In this document: piece after piece, positions 1 through 10,500 of the stretch | How positions within the stretch are numbered: the stretch's first letter is position 1 | Layout of the letters: every line of letters starts with the position of its first letter | From: Ectocarpus siliculosus | Taxonomy: Eukaryota; Sar; Phaeophyceae; Ectocarpales; Ectocarpaceae | NCBI GenBank assembly: GCA_000310025.1 | Contig: FN649728.1 | Span: 873,828-937,827 of the forward strand | Direction of reading: 5' to 3' | DNA: 64,000 nucleotides | The notes under the pieces: model-generated | Database searches by the model: none | What the model saw: the letters and a program-made list of their open reading frames with translations, nothing else | What the model was told of the DNA's origin: nothing | Position numbers and translations under genes: made by a program

Positions 1-25
1 GAGGTAGGGAAAGCGAAGCCCTTAC

Positions 26-3000
26 CTCGAAAGCGTCGAGAGAGGTGGCATCGATAGGCTCCGCCGCGTTGATGAGGTGGACGACACACGACAGGTCCAC
101 CGCCGGCTGCGGAGACGAAACGAGTTCAGGAAAAACCGGCAGCAGCCCTTACGGTCGGGCCAAACATGTCAGACAAGAAATCTACATCAGCTCCAACCTC
201 GACGCTTAGGAAAAGGCATCTCCAATTTCAGCAACACCTGCACCGACAGTCTCATCAACCCTATCGACATCACTGCCGCCGCCACCGGCCTCCCCTCCCC
301 CGCTGCAAGACTGGCAGGCACACGGCCGCCGACGCCCTTCAGCCGAAAAGGAACCGGGGATGGCTTTGTGACAGCCCCTCGGAAACACGCCAAAGACACT
401 TGAGCGCCCGCACACCGGCCGCGCGTCCCTACGAACGGCAGGAGCGTTCGGACCTTCGACGCGAACAGCAAGGATGGATCATTGTCAACGGCAAGGCAAT
501 CTTGATCACGTTAGACAGCACGCCCCCCCCCCCTCCCCCCCCCCTCGGTGTTTGCCATCGGGATTGGGTTTTCGTCGCTTGGCAACGACGTTGTATAACA
601 AGCCAATTCACTTCGTGAACTCGGCAACCAGGTTACCGTTTTTTTTTTACCTCTGTTTTTTTTTTGGCGGTAACCATAATGGTGGTCGAGTAGATCATGT
701 TGTGCGGGGTGGAGAACCCTCACTCCGCGCAAGGGGGATGATTGCACCACATTGTGTGAAATTGGTAAAGCGTCCTTGAGGCAGTTACACAGTGCTTACA
801 ACTGTCTCTGGAAGTGAAAGCACCAGAAAATAAACTAAGTCATACGCAGCTGTCATCCGTACGCAAGGAAGTAAGCACAAGATGCCGAATACCCTTAGCA
901 GGATGCAGCTCACTCTTCATGCGACTCGCCGAATACCTCACGGCGCTTCGCGCTTGGTGATGTGAGAGCCTGGTCCGGTGAGAACCCGGCGTGCTCCGTC
1001 CCGGCTTTGTAGGGATGCGAGGTCAATGGTCTAACGACTACGGCATGCACGACTATGAGTACACCCCCCCCCCTCCCCCCTTCACCTTAGTCCTGAGGTC
1101 CTGCCATTTGCGGGCGGTGAGGGCGAAAGCGAAGTTAGGGGCCTGGAGATGCGTGGCGCGGAAGCGATCTACTGCCGTTATCCAGGTCGGCGGAGATCTG
1201 ACGAAGTCCAGCGGGGAGAGGTAGTAGCCGCTGCCCCCGCAGTAGAGGGTACCCAGCACCGACCCAATTAGTCCCATGTCGTGGTACTAGCGGGACGGGA
1301 GGGGCGGGGAGCACATGGACGGCGGAAGGGTAAGAAGGGGGGGGAGAGAGAGAGAGAGAGAGAAGGTGGGGGGGGGAGAGACAGACAATCAAGCAGACTG
1401 ACAAGGCGGTACCCGCAAATCATGGAAGCCGTTAGTGGAACACTGCCCGAAAAGGGGCACGTACTTAGAATCTTAGAATCGCGGTCGGTGTGACTGGTCT
1501 GAATTCGCCCCTGCCCCCTAAGAAAGCTAACAGCAAGGACTTCCTATGTGCAATACGGTAGGCCGCCCCAACCGGGCATTGTCTCCACAAGGAAAGGGGA
1601 AACGCGCTCTGTCAAAATTTGAAGCGTGGTCAGTGGCCAAATTATCAACGCAAGAAACAAGCAAGTACCTACTAATGATGCGATACAAGGCAACACCACC
1701 CGGTGGTGTCGAACATTTCGCCTCTTGCAAAAAACATCGCCGGGTGTGCAATTTTGTGGGGTATGTGGCCTCCAATTTCGCCCCGAGTACTTGATCTGAG
1801 CGCACTTCTCTACGTGTTGGGCTCATGTGGCCCCGAAAAATGTTAGTTACCGCCGGGTTGGCATCATCTCGGGGTGGTGGGCGTACAATCTTGCGCCGCA
1901 CACCCGATATGCTAGATAACCCCCCCCCCCCCCCCCTTTTCTCACCTGCGGAAGCCACGACACCCCCACCGTCCCTTCCCCAGCCTTGAGCTCCGTGATG
2001 ATCGCGCTCAAGTTGCTCGCGAGATTGCCGTGCGAGATCTTCACCCCCTTCGGGTCCCCGGGCGACCCCCAAATGTACTGGAAAAATGCCAACGAGGCCC
2101 GATCGACCCCCGCCGGAACCACGACGCCCCCCTCCCCCCCCGCCGCCGCTGCTGCTGCCGCCGTGATGGCGGTAGCCTCGTCGGCTACGACAGCGGAGGC
2201 AGAGGGTGATGATGAGGTGCTGGGAAGCGGTTTGTCTGTGACGAGCCACTGGAGGTTTTCTGGCCAACGGGAGTCGTCGCCGGTAAGCTTGGCCTTGATC
2301 GCGGACATCTGCGGGGGGGGGGGGGGGGCCCAACCCCCTTTATTTGGCAAAAAATTGTTTTTGGGGGGGGGGGGGGGGCCCAAACCCTTTTTTTGGGGTT
2401 TTGGGAAAATTGGGCCCTTCTGGGTTTTGGGGGGAAAACCCCCCCTTTTCTTTTGGGTTATTCGTTTGGGGACAGGGGGCCCCCACCCACCCCCAATTCG
2501 GCCCTTTTGTTTTTTTGGGGGGGGGGGGGGGGGGACCCCCTAACCCGGGGTGGCGGGAATCTTTTTNNNNNNNNNNNNNNNNNNNNNNNNNNNNNNNNNN
2601 NNNNNNNNNNNNNNNNNNNNNNNNNNNNNNNNNNNNNNNNNNNNNNNNNNNNNNNNNNNNNNNNNNTGTTTTGTGTGAAAATTTGTTTTTGGGGGGGGGG
2701 GGGGCCACCAAACCCTTGTTTGTGTGTTTGTGTGAATCTGGCCCTTACTGGTCTTGATGGGAACGACCATCAGTTCACTGTTGGTTAATCGATTGACGAC
2801 AGAGGGACCAACAGCAACTACAAGTCGGCGCTGTGTGCTATTGTGCGGCGGGGGGGGGGGTACACTCATACTCGTGCATGCCGTAGTCGTTTCAACATTG
2901 ACCTCTCATAAAAAATTGCAGCGATGAGCAAACCGGCTGACCAATGAAAATACGTCATTGCAGGCGGAACAACAAGACACGAACGAGCTTCCTCCGTGGG

Positions 3001-5011
3001 GGGACATTGGACGATAACACGATAACATCCAGTCTCCATATAAATACTACTACACCAAAAAAGGACAACACGTGTCACCATCACCACTTCTGAGAGTTGC
3101 TTCTGCGTCTCTCGAGGCAGCCAGCACCGGCACAGTCCTGGATGGCAGATAGACTGTACGCGCGTTGGGTGCTTGCAGAAGGACATCAATCCGCGCAAAC
3201 CCCGTCTCAAAGTCAACGCTTGACTGTGTTTAAGGTCGCCCAAAAGCTGGGAAGCGCAAAAACCACAGAGGTACATGTGCTGGCCGTGGACAGAAAGTAA
3301 AACAACTTCCGTACCTTCTTGGCGTGGTCGTACACAGAAGAGGTGAGAGCCACTCTAGCACCGCAGCTGGCCGTTGTCCTGGAAAAAGCCTGTTAGGTCA
3401 TGGTGGACGTGGTACTGTTGTTCATTAAATGGGAAGGGACCAAACAAGCCCCACCAAGGCACGGGATTAGAAGACATTGGGGGTTCTCTGTCGGTACTGC
3501 TGTAGGCATAGTTGGAGGCGTGATGGCCATTGAGGCCAGGGAAGAAGCCGAAACAAGACACCACCCGAGCTGGAGCCCTGCAGCACAGCGCAGCGCAGTA
3601 TCGAGGTCGACACATCACTTGAAATTCACATCGATGGTTTTCTCCAGTCAACCACCGAGAGGACAGGCAAATGGTGAGAAAAAGAAGCTACTAAGCAAGA
3701 ACGAAGGAAAGAAGGAAGGAAGGAACGAAGGAAATAAATAAGTAAATAAATAAATCCTCTCATCTTTACCTGGACGTCTTTCTTGAGCTTGCGGGGGTCC
3801 GGCGGGTAGACGGGCACCGCCACCAACCCCGCCCTCAGACACGCCACGAACGCCACCGCGAAGTGTAGGGACGGCGGGTACACCAGCAGCACGCGGTCCC
3901 CCGGCGACAGCGCGCCCCTGCCCTTGGCTCCTCGCAGCAGGTTGAGGCTGAGCGCTTTCGTCCGGTCGTCCAGCTCCCGATACGTGACTCTGTCGGAGGT
4001 CTCTCTGCCCCGATCGTCGAGATAACTCCATACTTGCTGTACTCGGGAGGGTGGGCCAGGGCACCGTCAGATCGGGAAGGGCGCCACGAGGGGAGGCAAG
4101 AGTGCGGACAATCCCAGAGTTAAAAAGACGCCAAGGGGTGGCATTCGTGTGTGCGTGAGTGCCGTCCGTGTTACCGAAGGAACATAGGTTCTCACACCCT
4201 TGTGTGTCGGTCGTTTGCAAGCTGGTCCGCAGCGGCCACCTCGCACATGCTGGAGGTTATACAAACCCGTTTTCAAATAAGTACCAGCCGCCCCGTCTGG
4301 GACGGACAAGCTAGATAACTCAAGAGTACTAACGTCCCTCCCGGTCCAACAGCTATTCATATTCAACTACTTAGTAGGCAAGACACATATACTTTTCTCG
4401 AGGGTTGGAGTGATAGTTTCGTGTTTTCGAAAGCTATTTGTAAAAATTTAGAGCACTGATTTTAGGGACAGGCACAAGCCTTGCATGGCAGCCCCACCCC
4501 GTGGTTACGTAGTTTGGTGAGCAATTGGGCCGTCAAAAACATCATTCGTGCACAGGAAACTTTGCGGCGAACAAGATCCCACGATCGTCGTTTGGACAGG
4601 TTTTCGTTCAGACTTTTCGTGCTGATCATGGGGTCGACAATGACTTGACATGGTCAGTGCTCAGAATTGCTGCTGTTGCGTGGGGCATAGTGCTCAAGCA
4701 GTTTGTTGCTTGCGAGTCACCTTGGCGCCTCTCTTACCATCCTCATCACAGTTTACTTAGCGGCCAACGCAAAGGCACAAACCCGATACATACCTCTGCT
4801 GCCCTGCTGTACTTCAAATCTGGGCAAGAGAGTCGCATCTACATATCTACGCGTCCCAAGTGGGTCCCTCCGTCCCTCCGTCCCTCCGTCCCTACTCCTC
4901 CTTAAAATGAAGTACCTTGTCTGGATGCCTTTCCACCCACTTCTCCAGGGCCTCCGGCAGCGTCATACCCGGCAATGTCCCTTCCTCTGCTCCTGTACCA
5001 GCGGAAGCCAT
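26..5011 (-). CDS. Fatty acyl-AMP ligase (FAAL-type AMP-binding protein), 5' six exons, truncated by the window edge
   Basis: Members of this family activate a fatty acid as acyl-adenylate for transfer to an acyl carrier protein or polyketide synthase. Exons on the minus strand: 5011-4896, 4025-3770, 3389-3315, 2308-1946, 1286-1086, 106-26. Phases agree across all five introns and give about 364 residues. Diagnostic stretches are VTYRELD (exon 2), SCGARVALTSSVY (exon 3), SHGNL (exon 4), SWLPQYHDMGLIG across the exon 4/5 junction, and INAAEPID (exon 6). The YHDMGL and NAAEP boxes point to FAALs rather than acyl-CoA ligases. The start at 5011 sits in a CACCATGG context; an in-frame ATG at 5074 would add 21 residues. 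Exon 6 ends at a GTAAGG donor, so the adenylation domain continues to the left, and a fused carrier or PKS part cannot be excluded. The ATP-binding P-loop (about 2042-2077) is altered, reading QYIWGSPGDPKGV where QYTSGSTGxPKGV is usual. The gene is divergent from the peroxiredoxin-thioredoxin gene. Confidence 0.85.
624..963 (+). repeat. Dispersed repeat A, copy 1
   Basis: About 330 bp matching 14818-15145 in the same orientation, with point changes and small indels. Shared landmarks are CAACCAGGTTACCG, GGTCGAGTAGAT, CTCTGGAAGTGAAAGCA, GCACAAGATGCCGAA and ACGGCGCTTC near the end. The segment GGTCGAGAACCCTCGCTC, clearest in copy 2, resembles a pol III B box, so a SINE origin is possible but unproven. 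This copy lies in the long FAAL intron before the exon at 106-26. Confidence 0.75.
972..1060 (+). repeat. Dispersed repeat C, copy 1
   Basis: Shares CTCCGTCCCGGC, TTGTA(A/G)GGAT(A/G)CGAGGTCAATGG and ACTACG blocks with 8990-9085. A shorter inverted match lies at 2866-2912. It follows directly after repeat A copy 1. Confidence 0.6.
1344..1363. repeat. (GA)n microsatellite
   Basis: A run of about ten GA units between two G-runs. It lies in the FAAL intron between the exons at 1286-1086 and 2308-1946. Confidence 0.9.
2312..2566. other. Low-quality, homopolymer-smeared sequence left of the assembly gap
   Basis: Nearly every base here is drawn out into runs of G, C, T or A. The order of the runs follows the clean sequence on the right of the gap (2667-2860): a T-run, a long G-run, CC(A)CCAAACCC, a T/G-rich stretch, then CTGGCCCTT and GGACAGGG-like blocks. 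This is what a failed read through a poly-G tract looks like. It is probably a bad second copy of the right flank rather than real genomic sequence. It lies in FAAL intron 3 and touches no exon. Confidence 0.7.
2567..2666. other. Assembly gap of exactly 100 N
   Basis: One hundred consecutive N, the conventional length for a gap of unknown size. It falls in the FAAL intron between the exons at 3389-3315 and 2308-1946. Confidence 0.99.
2866..2912 (-). repeat. Dispersed repeat C, inverted short copy
   Basis: The reverse complement reads GAGGTCAATGTTGAAACGACTACGGCATGCACGAG-like sequence and matches 1018-1056 closely. The two copies sit in different introns of the same gene in opposite orientation. 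Confidence 0.6.
2928..2965 (+). repeat. Dispersed CCAAT/ACGTCA motif (repeat D), FAAL intron copy
   Basis: Reads AACCGGCTGACCAATGAAAA followed by TACGTCATTG. The same string recurs at 17791-17825, 28121-28180, 28690-28760 and 28858-28920. It is probably one end of a dispersed element. Confidence 0.55.
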
Positions 5012-7571
5012 GGTGCGTCCTGTTGCGGACGCTGCTGCCGATCGGCTGGTCGTTGTGTATTTCCGATGGCACATGGCAAAGGACGAAATGGGTGAAAAAG
5101 GTGATTGCCGTTGCTATTCGGCGAACTGCAACTGCTTCTACGGTGTTGAAGGGAGGAACCCAGTGCAGCAGTCGACTGCTAATATGCTTGTAGTCCAAAA
5201 ATAACGCCAGACATAACACCCGAAATAAAACATAGACGCACAAGGCAGAGTGCGTTCCAACAACTGCCACATTTACAACCGTCAATGCACATGTACGGCT
5301 GTAGACAGGTAGACTGCAGGTAGACTGCAGCAGCAGTGTAGCTGGCATACAGCAGTAGACGCGGAACAATCTCACGAGCTGCTGACTCCCATCACCTGTC
5401 TTGCACACCCATGCACGTAGTGGACGACACACTCTTGTGCAACAAGGGGATACTCTTCCTCGTGATATTTTTCAGCCCACATAGCAGTTGTTAACCCTCA
5501 AGCCAGTGGTCCACCTTCCAAGATTCTACAGCAGTACAGCAGTAGCAGTCGATCCTGTCATCCTGTAGAGAAACGGTTCTCTGCCTGTTCACGTGTTGCA
5601 GTGCCAATGCATTTCAAACAGCGCCAAAAAGCTGATAATCCCGAAACTCCCCGATTCCCCACTTCGTTTAGCACTGCACATAATATATTGCAACACAAGC
5701 ACACACACAACGACTCACATTTTCAACGCCCCTTTCCCTTCCTTATGGACTCCACCCCCCCTCTCTCGCAGCGCCAGTAGTGGGACTCGTGTGTGGTGCC
5801 GTGCGTTGTTCCGTTGTTCCGACAGGAGGGGGTCCAACGAATGCTACTCAATTGGTGGCACATATACGGCGGTCTTTTGGGGTTTTCTTGCGTGTGCCCC
5901 CCATGTGTTATTGTTTGTTGTTGAACACAACCAAACCAACGACAGCAGCAACAAGGGCAGCGAACATCGCATAAGAATGATTAGTACACTTCGTCGGGCT
6001 GGAACCAGGGCCGGGCGTGCAGTGGGGGCCAGGTGAAGAAATAGTGTTGATTGAAGTGTTATTATGGGGGCGGGGTATTTCCCTCGTCTGCTGGCTGATA
6101 CGTTCCACGTTCCACCGCAACAACGGATGCCTGGCACTCTCGAAAACATGTCACAACCGCCCTGTGCACCACAGCTGACGAATTCAAGCAGAGAAGATGG
6201 GGTGGATCAGCGAGCGTCCACCGCACGAGATCGTAGCTTGTCGCACGAGCTCGAATCTTGAACGCAAGATGCACGTGTCGTGGTATACCAATGTGCGGTA
6301 TCTTCTCTCTGACAATATTCAATATTGTACTGAAGGATACTTGACCAGTTCAGCCCCATAGGCCACCCAAGCCACGCGTGTATGCATAATACTGCAAGTA
6401 GGCGAAGTATCACACGCAAAAACTTGCACGCGCTCATGTGTGGAGGGGTTTTCTTGATATGGTGCGTATTCCTGCTTGCCGGGAGCTTGTTTTTTTTTTT
6501 ACCCGTGTGCGGGTGCGGGGTAGCAACGCGATGGCTGCAGCGTAGTACCTGTTGTACCAGAGGGTCCTAACAATGCATCATTGTTTCGAAAAGGGTAGCA
6601 TCGAATTCACCTCCTGTATACGAACTCATCTTTTTTTCACGTTATCTTTCGGATCCGCCCCCTCCCCCGTCCATTTCCATTTCTCTCTATTTCCCGGTCC
6701 GATTACATAGCCTTGCGGGGCGCCCGGCCGCTGCCGCCGCTCCCTCCGTCACAGCAACTTGGCGGGATGCCTCACCCAGGTCAACTGCCTCTCCGGTGAT
6801 CGGGGGTCCCATAGCTCCCGCTAGGGCGATGCACACGGAGCAGGAAGCCTCCATCTTGTGAGTGGAGATTGAGCTGAACGCACACACACTTGAAGACGCG
6901 AACATTGTCGTGCGGTCAGCGCTCCTCTTTTCTTCTTCACGGCCGTTTCGGTCTCATCCGCTTATCTCGACGGCCCCGGAATTTGTTAACGACAAGCTCC
7001 CCCTACCGTGGCCGAGATTTTACAACCCGTATACACCGTCCTTTTGATGAACACAGATGTTTCGATGATTCTATCGTGTCGACAGCTCGAGAATGCATCT
7101 CGCGGCCGTGTGCTGCTACTGTAGCTGTTGTTGGGTCGGTCGTCTGCCAAGCATTGCCTGATACAAGCTTTTGCACCTCATGGTACAATATGTGGCCATC
7201 TCCTTCCGCGCTGCTCTCTCTCACTCTTGTCATCCGACAGACTGCGCATTGATAGTCCTCCCCTCATCAAAACTTTCCCGTTCATGCTGCATCCATCGGT
7301 TTGCGTGTTTACAGGCGTCTCGCCCCCTTGCTCCACATCGTAGTCGGGATGCTTGATCCCCGTTCTCGTTATTTTCGCAAGCCGCACCGCTGTAAATGCG
7401 TTAGGGTTCCCGGTTGCCCCCGACTCATGGCTTCGGTACTCGCAGAACCTTGACGCAGCGCCCCCTCCCGAGTTTCTTGGTTCAGCACCCAACAAGCCAC
7501 CTCTGAAACATTGTTCTTTTCGGCGTTTAGCACGTCACAACCCGATTTCTCCAGCGCTACGCTCATCTGCA
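5012..7571. other. Divergent intergenic region between the FAAL and peroxiredoxin-thioredoxin genes
   Basis: This 2.56-kb stretch should contain both promoters. I recognise no gene in it. A 55-codon minus-strand ORF starts at ATG 6854 (MEASCSVCIALAG) and contains a possible GTGAGG donor after VDLG, so it could be an unrecognised first exon, but nothing supports this further. T-runs occur at 6489-6500 and C-rich patches near 5755-5765 and 6655-6665. No clear core promoter motif can be assigned by eye. Confidence 0.5.
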
Positions 7572-10500
7572 ATGGATACCGGCCACTTTCCGCTCCCCGT
7601 CCCGCCCCTCGGCCCTGTGCTCACGCGCAGCTACCCCGCCCCCTCCGCCAACATCATGGAGCCGGCACCTGGGTTCAAGGCCAAGGCGGTGGTCGACGGC
7701 GACATCGTCGACGTCAGCACGGACGACTACAAGGGAAAGTGGGTCGTTCTCCTCTTCTACCCGAAGGTAATATATATATCAACGGACGGACACAGACACC
7801 CGTTCGGTTGTCGGGGTAGGTAGATTTTTGGTTAAGGGCTCGAGCGTTTGGTTGTTCGATCACCGGCTCGGTGGCGATCTGAAGTTGGGGGCACAGGCGA
7901 TGGTACATTTTGCATACGGGGAGGGGGGCTCCGTCTCGCCTTCTTGCTAGATCCTGAACTGAACGTGCAGTTCTTTCGTCATTGAAATGAGGCCGGGGTT
8001 AGGCGACTTGCGGGCAAGGAATCAGCTCAGGCCATTTTCTCGAAGCGGTAGTCGAGAGCAGGGGGGTGAACATGGATGGTATTATACCATGAACAGGTGT
8101 GCCGGTCGTATGCTCCTCGTGTCGCTCTCCAAGGCGACCCTACTATGTGCCGATACTGGCATTCTCTTGAACAGGGCGTGTGGCTTGGTGCTGTGTGATT
8201 GGAGCCAACGTTTGGCTACGCTCTCGACGCTTTCAAGCATAGGGTTTGCGACGATGTTGGAGAAATTTAAATATTCCCGTTAAGATTCAGGTCGTGGTGA
8301 GATTTCGCAGACGGAGTCAGAACCTTGTGTGGTGCACTGTTGCTTTGAAGTAAGACGCCCTGCTGTAGTCAAACCGCGGCCGGTGCTAGCCTCATCGTGC
8401 TGTCCTCGGTTGCTGTGGTTCGACTGATGCTGCGTAGTCGGTCGGTCGGTCGGTCGGCGCTGGATAAGCCTTTCCTTGAAACGTAAGGTTTATCTGTCCG
8501 AATAGATCGGTTCTTGTGTGAAGGGAACAGTTATGTGAAGGGAAACTAGCAGCGTGTACAAACGACAAGCCACAGGCCGCTGCTGTAATTCAACTTTGCT
8601 TTCGTTGTCTTCGATTCATGTTCAAATTTTGTTGTTCTTCTGCAGGACTGGACGTTCGTGTGCCCGACGGAGATCATCGCCTTTTCTGACAGACACTCGG
8701 AATTCGAGGCCCTGGGTGCACAGGTAAAAATGCAAACACAAACCCGAGGTTATTGTAGACAGACGCCTCCTAGACCCGCTTGGCTTGCAGTTGCGTCTCT
8801 GTGTGTCCTGTGGCCTTCTTTGGGCCAAGGCCAGCAAGGAACTGAACGTGTTCCTGTCTTTCCGTGGTAACCCCGCTTGGCGTCACCGAAGGGTCGTGAG
8901 CGACGGTCAACAGACGATACCCTTTGCCCGGCACGCAAAACGAAAGGATGATGACAAGCTTCTGGTTCATGCTTGTAAAACGTATCCGGGGCCGGCGAAA
9001 ACTCGGCATATCACTCCGTCCCGGCGTTGTAAGGATACGAGGTCAATGGTCTGCGGACTACGACTTCGTTTACATGGATGGGAGCGAATAGTGCAGCTAT
9101 TGGGGGCATCATATCATAGTTTCTACTTCTCACTCCCCCAATACGACGGCGCGCCGTGCATCCGCAAGGCGTAACGAATTTGTTCCGTGGTCGGTTGCTG
9201 GAGGTCCTGACTGCTTTATTGTGCCCTTTTTGGAACCGGACGCGCTGTGCGTGTTGCATGAAGGTCCTGGGGATCTCGACGGACACCGAGGACAGCCACC
9301 TCGCGTGGACGCGTCACCCCCGAAAGAGGGGAGGGCTGGGGCACATGAGGTGCGCGTAATTTGTACCACGTGCCACTCATCCTCCAGTATTCACTCAATG
9401 GCTGGTTGTCTGCATGTTGAGAGACTGACCCTAACCCTCTGTCCAGCACCCCCCTCTTCCCTCGGTCTCACAAAGAAAAGTTCGAGCATCGGCGGCCACA
9501 GGTAAATTTAGCCTACCAAGGTGAACATATCAAACATATTGTGCCGGCGTCTTCACTTAGCCATTCCTGTTACTATTATTGCTCTTGACCTAAGAACAGT
9601 TAATGAAAGTATCGGATTTTGGATGAGGCCTCCAGCTTGGAGGCCGGAGGTCCAACCCAGACCTTCACGCCCGCAAGTGGAACAACCACGGGCGCTCTAC
9701 ATTGAGCACGGTGCTGGACTAGGTGCCCCGCCATGGCGGGAGAGGGGTAAACAGAGGCCAAGCGCTGGTACGGTAAAAGTGCTACCACGTTTGGCGCAGA
9801 GACGTCTCCACCGGCGGACCCAGCACAATGGCACCGCCGCGAAGAAGATGATCGGAGTCCCACCCAGGAGGGTGGCGATCGCTGTGCGGACGACCTGCAC
9901 GCAGTTATGTCGATGTCGAGCGGGTCAGCATACTCCCGATGACGACCTCCAGAACGCGGTAGGCGCCAACCGGATGATGATCTTCCGCTAGTAGGGCCGT
10001 GGGATGGCATCGGCCACGCTGTTCGCCGCCGTTTGGAGGAGCCCACGTACAGTAGTCAGGGAGGAAGAGGAAGGCATTCTCTACCTGGAGGTCAAACAAG
10101 CGGATATTCATGTCGTGCATATGGTACGGTTCTTCGCCCGCCGCCCGCGGTCGAAGGAGACCAGTTGCCCGAGACCCGCAGCCTGCAGCCGGTCCGCAGG
10201 CGGTAGATTTCGACGGGCGCTGGTGCTGCGGCTGACGCTGGTGGCGCGGTCGGCGTCGGATTGGCCCGAGTTCCTGAAACCTCTCTGTTTTTTGTTTTCT
10301 CCAATGTTCTCGCGTGTTCACGGTGGGGAGAAAGACATTGACCAGCTGTATGTGATATATCAAAATGCTATCGGGGCTGCCGCCTGCATCCAATTTCGTG
10401 CCTAAATTGTTTATTTCGTTTGTGTGGACCCGACTTTGCTCGTGGGTCTGCCCCCCCCCCGCGGCATCCGATCTTGTGCCTTGCAGGATCCCCCTTGTCG

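Noticed and set aside
2344-2788. ORFs through the N gap
   Set aside because: Built from undetermined bases and smeared homopolymers; not real.
7353-7571. N-terminal extension of the peroxiredoxin with a plastid-type leader ([18 protein letters not shown])
   Set aside because: The open frame upstream of 7572 has no ATG; it begins with TTG. Could only be real if joined to an upstream exon, for which there is no sign.
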